DNA of 64,000 nucleotides from Saliniramus sp050485405. Its GTDB lineage: Bacteria; Pseudomonadota; Alphaproteobacteria; Rhizobiales; Beijerinckiaceae. The stretch spans positions 11,487 to 75,486 of the forward strand of contig JBJHBI010000013.1 in the NCBI GenBank assembly GCA_050485405.1. Reading direction: 5' to 3'. Positions 40,492 through 48,547 of this stretch are shown here, piece by piece. The stretch's first letter is position 1; each line of letters begins with the position of its first letter. A program made the position numbers and the translations under genes. A model generated the notes under the pieces. That model was not told the DNA's origin. It did not search any database and saw nothing but the letters and a program-made list of their open reading frames with translations.

Positions 40492-42261
40492 ATGCTGACG
40501 CGTAGCTCATTCGTGACCCTCTCCCAACTCGCTCGAACAGCGCTCGACTGGCGGACCAAGGCGCGGGGCGACATCGCAGCTGGTTTCGTCGTCGAAGTCT
40601 GCGTCCTCTGCCTGTCGATCGCGGGTCCGCTCCTTCTTGCACGAGCAGTCGATGCGCTGACGAATCCCGACGATGGCTCCCTCCAAGCCGTCTTGCTGGT
40701 GGTCGCCTTCGTCGGTGCATGGGCACTTCTCTCGGTTTTCGGCTCGTGGAAGCTCGTCTTCACGGGGCGTATCTCAAGCAAAGTGGCGCAGGTACTGTCC
40801 GTGGACGCGCTCGCATCAATCGCCCGCCGACGCGCCTTCGAGAGCGGTTTCGACGGCGGGGCGGCGCAAGGCATGCTGGAGCGGCTCAAATACAGCCTCG
40901 ATCTTCTCGTGGAGGGCCTGCTGTGGCGCTTCCTGCCGCTCGTCTTGCAGGCGTCCGCGGTCGTCTTTCTGCTCCTCGGCGTGCTGCCGCCGCTCTATGC
41001 AGCGATCGTCGGCTGCGTCTTCACCGCCTTTTTCGCTTTGTCGCAAATGACCGCGGCGCAATACGAGGCTGATACCGTCCGGGTCAACGAAAGCGACGGC
41101 GCCATCTCGAACGCGATGGGCGATTATCTGCGCAACCTGCGAAAAATCGCCGCGAACGGGGCAGTCCCGCTCGAAACGGTCCGTCTGTCCTGCACCTATG
41201 GTGTGCGGACGCAGCGCGTCTCCGAGAATGCCGCTCTGCTGACGCGCCTCGTCGTCCTCAAGTACGGACTCCTGGGCGCCGGCATCGCCGGCCTGCTCGC
41301 CCTCGCGGCCCGCGACGTGGCCGCCGGAACGATCAGCCTCGGCGACTTCGTGCTGATCCAGGCTTACGTTTTCCAGTTCGCCATTCCGCTGGCATCCTTC
41401 GGCTTCGTGCTGCGCCAATCACAGATCTGCATCGCGAACGTCGCCGACGTGCTCGAGCTGGCGAGTTTGGAGCAGGAGCGCTCTGACCGCGAAACACTAC
41501 CTCAGCTCGTCAACGAGATTGCGCTGCGCGACGTCGGCTTCTCTTATGATCACGATACGATCGTCCTGGCCGGTTGCGATCTCACGATAGCGAGAGGGCA
41601 TCTCGTCGCCATCGTCGGCCCGAACGGGGCCGGCAAGTCGACGCTCGCGAAGCTCGTCGCGGGCGTGATCGAACCGACGCACGGTGTCGTCGCCTATGAC
41701 GGTGGGGCGACAGCGACGCTCGATTTCGACGGATCGCATCGCCCGGTGCTCTACGTTCCCCAGCATATCACGCTCTTCAATCGCACGGTGCGCGACAATC
41801 TCTTGTTCCCGCTGCAGAAGCGATTCGATACGGAGCTTCTGGCCGATCTCGCCCGGTTGCACTTCGAGCACGAATTCGCGGACGAGGGGCTTCTCGATCG
41901 CCCTGTCGGGGAACTCGGAGCGGCACTGTCGGGCGGGCAGATCCAGAAGCTCGAGATCGTCCGCCTGTGCGGCGTTGGGCAGGCGGTTCTCGTCCTCGAC
42001 GAGACGCTCTCAGCACTCGATTCCCGCAGCGAAGAGACGGCTTTGGACATGCTGCGCGCCTCGACGGATCGCACGATCGTGATCGTCTCTCATCGCTGCG
42101 AGACGGCAGAGCGCGCGGATGTCGTCGTCTTCGTCGACGACCAGACCGTGCGTGCGGTCGGAACTCATGCCGAGCTCATGGAGACCAAATCGTATTATCG
42201 CGTACATTGGTCGAGGAGTGGCGCCGCGCTGGAGAAAGGAACCGCGCGAGATCCGGTTTAA
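40492..42261 (+). CDS. ABC exporter of the lasso locus (McjD type)
   Basis: 589 residues from ATG 40492 (GAGGTGA five bases upstream). Six membrane helices occupy the first 330 residues (for example VVEVCVLCLSIAGPLLLARA and ASAVVFLLLGVLPPLYAAIV). The ATPase domain has Walker A GPNGAGKST (376-384), a Q-loop YVPQHITLFN, signature LSGGQIQKLEIVRLCGVG, and Walker B VLVLDETLSALD, with the switch His in IVIVSHRCETAERAD. In lasso clusters this half-transporter exports the mature peptide and gives the producer immunity. It is divergent from the A-B-C operon. Its GC content matches the core genome, unlike the AT-rich protease and cyclase genes. Confidence 0.9.
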   Translation: MLTRSSFVTLSQLARTALDWRTKARGDIAAGFVVEVCVLCLSIAGPLLLARAVDALTNPDDGSLQAVLLVVAFVGAWALLSVFGSWKLVFTGRISSKVAQVLSVDALASIARRRAFESGFDGGAAQGMLERLKYSLDLLVEGLLWRFLPLVLQASAVVFLLLGVLPPLYAAIVGCVFTAFFALSQMTAAQYEADTVRVNESDGAISNAMGDYLRNLRKIAANGAVPLETVRLSCTYGVRTQRVSENAALLTRLVVLKYGLLGAGIAGLLALAARDVAAGTISLGDFVLIQAYVFQFAIPLASFGFVLRQSQICIANVADVLELASLEQERSDRETLPQLVNEIALRDVGFSYDHDTIVLAGCDLTIARGHLVAIVGPNGAGKSTLAKLVAGVIEPTHGVVAYDGGATATLDFDGSHRPVLYVPQHITLFNRTVRDNLLFPLQKRFDTELLADLARLHFEHEFADEGLLDRPVGELGAALSGGQIQKLEIVRLCGVGQAVLVLDETLSALDSRSEETALDMLRASTDRTIVIVSHRCETAERADVVVFVDDQTVRAVGTHAELMETKSYYRVHWSRSGAALEKGTARDPV

Positions 42262-43059
42262 TGGCCGTTTTACCGATCGTCGGATAGGTTGAACGCGATG
42301 ATCACCGATCTCGACGCGCGCGAGGGGCGCGATCGCCCGCGCTCGCACGTTCTGCTGCGCCCGGCATCGGCCGCTTGGCGGAGGGGCGCACGGGTCAGTT
42401 CGATCTCGCCGCCTCGAGCTTGCAGGCGCGGCGCCATCTCTTCGCCGAGCATTTCGGCTCGCATCCCGCGATCGCGGACTGCATTAACGGGGCCGTTCTA
42501 CGGACGGCGCCTGTGCCTCGACGGGGCTCCCCAGAAAAGCGATGGACGTGGCCAGAAGCGTTCCGGCGAAAAGTGCGGCGTGTTTCATTGCTCGACTCCC
42601 GAGTTTGTTTCTCGGGAACCGGCTAGTCTTGCCCTGTAACGCTCCCGTGACACACCTTCGTGAAATCTGCAAAGGCGGTTTTGGGCCAAATCGCGGCGCC
42701 GGCTAAGGAGCAAGGCAGCCGATCGTCCGCTTTCCGTCGACCCACCGGCGAGACCGGGCGCGGCCAGCCCCCTACCGCATAAGCCAACTAGCTCGATCTC
42801 GAGACAGACCGGCGAGGATAACCGAACCGACCGGGTCCGATTTCGACCTCGACGCTTCGGCCCGCCAAAGCCGGCTACACCGACGCATCGGGCGGCAGGC
42901 AGATTCACACATCTATCTATCAAATTAATTGTATTGTATCTTTCTATAATTTTTAATTATCAAAAATCATTTGATGTAATTTAAATTTTTAGTTAACTGT
43001 GTAAAGAACATCAACATCCGATCCCGCAGGATTCGCCGCGGAGTGCCTGGAGTAGGACC
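42262..43059. other. Gene-poor interval with a TPR-like relic
   Basis: About 800 bases. On the plus strand around 42375-42500 a frame reads TGQFDLAASSLQARRHLFAE and continues like a kinesin-light-chain type TPR unit, probably a gene relic. On the minus strand lies the small exported-peptide gene listed separately. From about 42905 to 43010 the sequence is strongly AT-rich and likely carries the promoter of the large downstream gene. Confidence 0.4.
42484..42588 (-). CDS. Possible 34-residue exported peptide
   Basis: ATG 42588 with GGGAG seven bases upstream. The sequence begins with a textbook signal peptide (KHAALFAGTLLATSIAFLG, cleavage likely after SPVEA) and leaves a mature part of only QAPSVERPR. 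It is either a tiny exported peptide or the 5' end of a secreted-protein gene lost by deletion. Family unknown. Confidence 0.4.
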   Translation of the reverse strand: MKHAALFAGTLLATSIAFLGSPVEAQAPSVERPR

Positions 43060-46000
43060 ATGAGCCTCGCTATTCGCAACGACGCACGTCCGGTCACGAC
43101 CGACCGGTTCCAGGCACCGAGCGCGTTCGACCTCCCGGCACAGATGCCGGCTCCGGCCACCGTGGCGCGCGCGCCCGAGAGCCAGCAGTCATTGGTCGCG
43201 CAAACGGTTTCCGACGAGACCTTCGTGCGGGAGCATCGCCGTTTTCTCGCCGATCTCGACAACGAAGCCGGCCGATTCGAATTCGACCCCGTGGATTTCG
43301 TCCAGTCGACAATCAACCGGATCGGCAGCGGGACGGGCCTGTTCGAAACGCAGCTCAGCCCGCACCAGCGTGTTGGCCCCCTGCGCCAGGCCTATGTCGA
43401 GGCGATCGATCGCTTCGAGGCCGGTGATCCGCAGGTCTCCCGATCGACGTTGACGGAGCTTCGCGCCGCACTCGATTCCGCCATTACCGGAATTCAGCGG
43501 GGCGACGCGCAGCGCCGGGAACTCCTCGCCGGGTTCGGCGCGGGCACGGCGGAATTCTTCCGTTCGACCTCCGTAGGCCTCGCCGCCGGTGTCGGCAGCG
43601 CGATCGGGGGTCCCGCGACAGGCGCGATGGCCGGCGGGCTGCAGTCGGTCGGGACCTTGATGGCGATGGTCGCCTCCGCTGAAGCGCAAGGGGTCCCCCT
43701 CGATCAGCTCGATCTTCCGCAACGGCTCGTCGACGACGTCGCCAACGTCTTCTCGACGCTCGCCGGGCCGGCTCTCCTCACTTTCATGGGGCTGCCCGGG
43801 GCGCCGACGGCCAATACGATGCGTGCGATCGCCGCCCATATGGGGCGCCAGGGCATGATCGATGCCGGTCTCGACGGCCTGACGACGACTGTCTCGGAAG
43901 CCGTGATCAACGGACAGGAGATCCCCGAGGCACTTCGCGCCGGTGCGGTCGCGGGTGCCTGGAGCTTCGTCCTGTCGGGCGCGGTGAGCGGTCCGCTCGG
44001 CGCCATCGACGCGCGCCAGCAAACGGCTCTCGCCAACACCTTGCGGCAGATGAACGCGAACGAGGTTACGCAATGGTCGGGCGCGCTCGACGCCCGTACG
44101 GCGAGTTCGCTGCGCGAGCAGCAACCGATCGTGTATCGCGCGCTGGAGGAAAAGCTCGGCGCCGATCGGATGAACGGCCTCGTCGGTGCGGCGCAGGGCC
44201 GACCCCATTCATCGGCGAGCCCGAACCCCGAGACGCGGGCCGCCGTCACCGAGCCGACCGCCAATACGCGCACGGCAGTCGCCGATCCGCCCGGCGGTGC
44301 GCCGAGCAATCGTGCGATGGCGGATGGAACCACCCGCGCGGAACCCGCCACCGGTCGCGCGCCGGACAATCAGGCGACGCTCGCCCGCAACCGACAGGCG
44401 CTTGAGGAGAGTTTGGGCACGGACCATGTGAGCCAGACGGTTCAGCCGGACGAGAATGCGGCGGTAACCGCCGCGCGGCGACTGAACGACGAGGTCCGCA
44501 CCCGCAACGACAACATGGCGAGTGCGGGTATTCCCGATCGCGTCCTCGACGTCACCATCCCCGTGCGCGGGACAGTCGATGGTGAGGCGGTCGATTTCAA
44601 CCTGCGCGGCGCGCCGCTCGCCCTGGAGAACGAGGTCCGCCGCCTGCAAGACAGCGGGGTCATTCCGGCCGATTTCGATGTCGGTGCCGCAGCGGCACAG
44701 GCGGGAGCGCCGTGGAACACGATCCGCCAGGCCGATCTCGACCTACGGGCCAACCAGCTCGAGGTCCAGAACGGCACGACATTGTTCGACACGACGGTGA
44801 ACGTGGAAGTGGACGAGGGCTCGGCCTTGCAAAGAGTGCGCGACATCAACGCGAACTCGAGCGGCGACGCGCCGGTGGCTCTGTTCATCCCGCTCGAATC
44901 GCGCATTGCGGGATCGGAAGGCGCCGGGGGCACCGGGCGCGCGGCGACATTCTTCGTCCAGACTCCGGACCGGGTCCGCGCATTCTTCGACACCATGGTC
45001 GATCAGGGCCGTTTCACGATCCCTGAGGGCCAGTCCCGCGACAGCGCTTTCCAGGACCTGCTGGAGCGTAGCGGTGTGGGTGGCAGCTTCGCCGGGCGTT
45101 TGTCCGCAGCGCAGGATACGGGCTACCGCGCGCGCCTGCCCCAGATCGGCGGCCAGCAGCCCCAACTGGTCGTCGGCGAGGAGGCCTACACGGATATCCG
45201 CTCCCGCGCCCGCGAAGCGAATGCCGGAGCACGCGACGCCATCGCGTCGGGTGACGGCAGCCGCATGGACAGCCTCGCTCTCGTCGTGCCCGGTCCCGGG
45301 CCGCGTGGCGCCTTCGCCGAGAACCTGACACGCGGCGAGACCGCCTCGCTCCTCAACGCCATGCAGGATTCCGGCCTGATCCGCGACGGCGTGTCCATGA
45401 ACGACATCATCGCAGCCAACAATCTGCAGGATTTCGTCGGCATCGAGGGCGGACAGGTCGTCGTGCTCGACCCGCGCCGCACCATCACGGGCACTCCCGA
45501 CGGCCCAGCACTGCCCCCGGCCGCAAACGATTCCAGCCCGGGCGCGAGCGCTGAAGGTGGCGGTCGGCAGCCGCCGAACGGGCCGCCTCCCCCGGCGGCA
45601 CCGAGCCCGGCCGATCCCGACGAGCCGGGCGGTCCGCTCGGCCCGGTCGGAAACGTTACCGACAACAGCCGGACGCTGGATAATATCAGCCGCGCGCCCT
45701 ATCGCGACGTCGCGGCCTATATCAACGACCCCGATACCGAGCTGAGCGAGCTTCCCGAACCGCTCCTCGCCGCATTCGAACGACGGTTGCGCGACGGCCT
45801 CGACGATGCCGATATCGATCCCGCCACCCGCACATCTCTCGAACAGGCCATGCAGCGGCTGCATGGCGACGGGACGGCGGGGCAGCCGGGCGGCGCCCCG
45901 ACCGGCCAGCAATCGGCGCTGCCGGGGAACCCGATCTTCGACATGCTCGCGCCGGGTCAGTCCACGACGGACGCGCTCGACATGCCCGAGACGACGCCAC

Positions 46001-47253
46001 GTCCGGACGCCGATATCTCGACCCGCGCGTCGAATGCTCCAGAGACGGCGGAGACCGGCGCGACCGCAGCGAGCCCCGGCGCGTCGGCGGCCGGTTCGGT
46101 CAGGAGCATCGCGGATATCGCCGGTCGCCTGAGGGCGAGCCCGCCCCTCGAGCCGAGCGAAGCGAGCGAGCTGATCGCGCTCGCGCTCGGCGCAAGGCCA
46201 CAGAATGCCGATAGCCAGCGATTGCTGGAGGTCGGCCTCGCGAAGATCGGCTATGCCCCGCTCGTGAACGACCTGCCGAGCGCCCAGCGTGCCGTGCAAC
46301 GTCTCCTGAACGTCAGTGACGCCGACGCCCTCGTCGCGGAACTGAGCGGAAGCGACGGTCTGGCTCGCCTGATGCGCCAGTTCCCCGAAATCGGTGAGGC
46401 GATCCTGACGCGTCCGAAGACGATCGAGGCTCTGGGCAAGCATCCCGAGGCTCTGGCGGCGGTGGAGAACATCCTGCGCGACCTCGATGCACAGGACCCG
46501 TTGAACATCAGGATCCCCGATCTGCCCGCGCCGCCGCAGAGCAATCTCTCGGCAGAGCAGATCCGGATCAGCCAGGCCGCCGCACAGGCCATGCCTGCGG
46601 AGGATTATCTGCGCCGCCAACCGGGATTCGACCCCGAATGGCGCAACGATCCGAGCAGGATCTCCGAGTATCTGGACACACTCTATGCCCGGGCCGAAGC
46701 GGCGACGCCGGAATTCACGTCCTATCTGAACGACCTCGCCGAGACCACCAACGGGACGGCCCAGATACGTCCGGAGCCCAAGTCGCGCAAGCGCGCTCTG
46801 GACAAGATCGACAAGTATGAAGGCGATGCGTCCCGATTGACCGATCTGATGGCGGGCCGCATCGTGTTCGAACGCGTGGACGACGTCTACGACGCCCTCT
46901 CCGCCCTCGTCGCGAGCGAGAACATCCGTGTGGTCAATTTCGAAGACCGCATCCTCACGCCGCAGCCGAGCGGCTATCGCGACATCACCATGAATATCGA
47001 GCTGAGCAACGGGCATATCGCCGAGTTGCGCCTTGAATTGGGGACGCTGACCGAATATTCCAACAATATCGAACATGCGCTCTACGAAGTCTACCGGGAC
47101 CTCAAGGCATATGCCAAGAGCATGAAAACGGAGCCGACCAAGAGTGCCCAGTTCATCATGAATTCGATCCGGAATCTGACAATTCCGTCGTATAATCGCC
47201 TCTTCCAGGAGGCCAGCGACCTGCCTCAAACCGGGTCGGAGGGCAGGCCGTGA
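43060..47253 (+). CDS. Giant multidomain protein with C-terminal RelA/SpoT-like domain, candidate secreted toxin
   Basis: 1397 residues from ATG 43060, with GGAG close upstream. There is no signal peptide; the N-terminus is polar and Pro/Ser-rich, as in effectors. Residues about 158-320 hold glycine/alanine-rich amphipathic segments (SVGLAAGVGSAIGGPATGAM), possibly a translocation region. The middle has unknown globular parts and a Pro-rich linker (PNGPPPPAAPSPADPDEPGG). Residues about 1235-1370 look like a (p)ppGpp-synthetase fold: KSRKRALDKI (from 1241), DLMAGRIVFERVDDVYDAL (from 1262), EDRILTPQPSGYRDITMNI (Ser1304-Gly-Tyr), and HIAELRLELGTL, which correspond to the RSD, DYI..PK.NGY and EIQIRT motifs. 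The overlapping downstream gene may encode immunity. The delivery route is unknown. Confidence 0.65.
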   Translation: MSLAIRNDARPVTTDRFQAPSAFDLPAQMPAPATVARAPESQQSLVAQTVSDETFVREHRRFLADLDNEAGRFEFDPVDFVQSTINRIGSGTGLFETQLSPHQRVGPLRQAYVEAIDRFEAGDPQVSRSTLTELRAALDSAITGIQRGDAQRRELLAGFGAGTAEFFRSTSVGLAAGVGSAIGGPATGAMAGGLQSVGTLMAMVASAEAQGVPLDQLDLPQRLVDDVANVFSTLAGPALLTFMGLPGAPTANTMRAIAAHMGRQGMIDAGLDGLTTTVSEAVINGQEIPEALRAGAVAGAWSFVLSGAVSGPLGAIDARQQTALANTLRQMNANEVTQWSGALDARTASSLREQQPIVYRALEEKLGADRMNGLVGAAQGRPHSSASPNPETRAAVTEPTANTRTAVADPPGGAPSNRAMADGTTRAEPATGRAPDNQATLARNRQALEESLGTDHVSQTVQPDENAAVTAARRLNDEVRTRNDNMASAGIPDRVLDVTIPVRGTVDGEAVDFNLRGAPLALENEVRRLQDSGVIPADFDVGAAAAQAGAPWNTIRQADLDLRANQLEVQNGTTLFDTTVNVEVDEGSALQRVRDINANSSGDAPVALFIPLESRIAGSEGAGGTGRAATFFVQTPDRVRAFFDTMVDQGRFTIPEGQSRDSAFQDLLERSGVGGSFAGRLSAAQDTGYRARLPQIGGQQPQLVVGEEAYTDIRSRAREANAGARDAIASGDGSRMDSLALVVPGPGPRGAFAENLTRGETASLLNAMQDSGLIRDGVSMNDIIAANNLQDFVGIEGGQVVVLDPRRTITGTPDGPALPPAANDSSPGASAEGGGRQPPNGPPPPAAPSPADPDEPGGPLGPVGNVTDNSRTLDNISRAPYRDVAAYINDPDTELSELPEPLLAAFERRLRDGLDDADIDPATRTSLEQAMQRLHGDGTAGQPGGAPTGQQSALPGNPIFDMLAPGQSTTDALDMPETTPRPDADISTRASNAPETAETGATAASPGASAAGSVRSIADIAGRLRASPPLEPSEASELIALALGARPQNADSQRLLEVGLAKIGYAPLVNDLPSAQRAVQRLLNVSDADALVAELSGSDGLARLMRQFPEIGEAILTRPKTIEALGKHPEALAAVENILRDLDAQDPLNIRIPDLPAPPQSNLSAEQIRISQAAAQAMPAEDYLRRQPGFDPEWRNDPSRISEYLDTLYARAEAATPEFTSYLNDLAETTNGTAQIRPEPKSRKRALDKIDKYEGDASRLTDLMAGRIVFERVDDVYDALSALVASENIRVVNFEDRILTPQPSGYRDITMNIELSNGHIAELRLELGTLTEYSNNIEHALYEVYRDLKAYAKSMKTEPTKSAQFIMNSIRNLTIPSYNRLFQEASDLPQTGSEGRP

Positions 47254-47654
47254 GCTTCGAATTTTTCGAGATCCATGATCGCCCGGCGATCTACGAGCGC
47301 ACGAATTCGGGCGAGCGGTGCATCGCCTGGAATCGGGAAGCCGGGTATTTCGAGGACGATCCCGACGCGCTCGTCATGATCCTCTCCGGATCGAGCGATA
47401 TCCGGCGGATCGACAAGAGCTTCGCCCGCCTCCTCGTCGCGCGCATGCTCGCGCGGCGCGAAGATATCGACGACGACGCGCGCGCCATGCTCGACGAGTT
47501 GGTGGCTATGGAAAATGCGGCGATGCGCAATCGCGTGCCCCTTACGACTGAAGAGACACGCCGCCGCAGCGAGATCGCCTCCACGGTCATCGAGGCGCGC
47601 CTGGCAGCCAACGACGCACCGGGAACGGAGTGGGAGCGGCTGCTCGTCGATTGA
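47250..47654 (+). CDS. Small acidic protein, candidate immunity partner of the RelA/SpoT-domain protein
   Basis: 134 residues. GTG 47250 overlaps the stop of the large gene by four bases (GTGA), so the two are co-translated. The protein is acidic, with no signal peptide or membrane helix; segments include GERCIAWNREAGYFEDDPDA, RLLVARMLARREDIDDDARA, and a helical end. It matches no family I know. In polymorphic toxin loci the immunity gene follows the toxin directly and is a small acidic, poorly conserved protein, which is the reason for the proposal. It could instead be a chaperone for the large protein. Confidence 0.55.
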   Translation: MSFEFFEIHDRPAIYERTNSGERCIAWNREAGYFEDDPDALVMILSGSSDIRRIDKSFARLLVARMLARREDIDDDARAMLDELVAMENAAMRNRVPLTTEETRRRSEIASTVIEARLAANDAPGTEWERLLVD

Positions 47655-47731
47655 CCGAGTCGCCCGAGACGTGTGCTTTGAGCGAAAGCCCCCGGCCCGA
47701 ACGCGTCGGGCCGGGGCTGTATTGTTGCATA

Positions 47732-48256
47732 TCAGCGACGGTCGCCGCGACGGCCGTCCCAGTTGCTTCCGCGACGGTCCTCGCGGCGCCATTCGCGCGT
47801 CGGGGCCGGTGCGGCGCGGGGCGGGACCGCCTGGCGCGGCGCGGTGCGCGGCGGGGTTCCGCCGAAGCGGCTGCGCTGGTTGTACCAGGAGCGACCACGA
47901 TAATGGTTGTCCCAATAGCTGCCGATGCTGAACGAGATGATCGGCAGCCCGATCTGCGCCCCGATGGCCGGGGCACGCGCGCGCCGGTTCTGGTGGCGAA
48001 CGTCGAGATAGGAACCCGACACCCAGCCGCGCACGCCGCGCGCCGAGACGTCGCACCAGCCGAAACCGCGCGTGCAGCCGATGATGTTCACCCGCGCGCC
48101 GGCCGGAAAGACCGTGACGGCGGGGTATTGCACGCCGGGCCCGGCGCGGACGTTCAGATTGGTGGTCACGTACCCGGTCGACGAAGCGGATGCCGAGGTC
48201 GGCGCCATGGTCAACGCCATCAAGGCGGCCCCAGCTATGACTGTCAGTTTCTTCAT
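47732..48256 (-). CDS. Secreted bacterial SH3-domain protein
   Basis: 174 residues from ATG 48256 (GGGAG upstream). A signal peptide (KKLTVIAGAALMALTMAPTS, then ASA) is followed by an SH3b domain: YVTTNLNVRAGPGVQYPAVT, a Gly-Cys turn, and RGVRGWVSGSYLDVR. The C-terminal 90 residues are low-complexity, rich in Arg, Pro and Trp (EWRREDRRGSNWDGRR). SH3b domains bind cell-wall peptides or other periplasmic partners. It is convergent with the small gene at 47250. Frames further upstream of the chosen start lack a signal peptide. Confidence 0.85.
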   Translation of the reverse strand: MKKLTVIAGAALMALTMAPTSASASSTGYVTTNLNVRAGPGVQYPAVTVFPAGARVNIIGCTRGFGWCDVSARGVRGWVSGSYLDVRHQNRRARAPAIGAQIGLPIISFSIGSYWDNHYRGRSWYNQRSRFGGTPPRTAPRQAVPPRAAPAPTREWRREDRRGSNWDGRRGDRR

Positions 48257-48547
48257 CTTACCGCACTCCCGATTGCTGAATTCTCGAGGATAAGCTGAAA
48301 GCTCAATCCCCAAATCGTGCATTACGTTCCCATCCCGCAGATGAACCTGCGCTGAAGGGTTCGTTCGGATTTCGAATTCGTGCATTACGCAGGGTCATTT
48401 GCCGGATCGGAGAAACGGCGCACCCATGAGCCGTATCTCCGAGGGGTACCCGGAGCGGGACCCGCGCGCGAGTTGACGGCGCCGGACAGGGAATTTAATG
48501 ATGGAGAATCACAGAGAAGTAGCCGAAATACTTAGAATTGACATCAA

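Noticed and set aside
42289..42639. Plus-strand frame after the exporter considered as a lasso immunity or regulator gene
   Set aside because: Only a short TPR-like segment in one frame; no start signal or continuous homology. Treated as a relic.
44743..47229. 828-codon minus-strand frame opposite the giant RelA/SpoT-domain gene
   Set aside because: Antisense frame with biased composition and no motif; the plus strand has a ribosome-binding site, the synthetase-like motifs and a coupled downstream gene.
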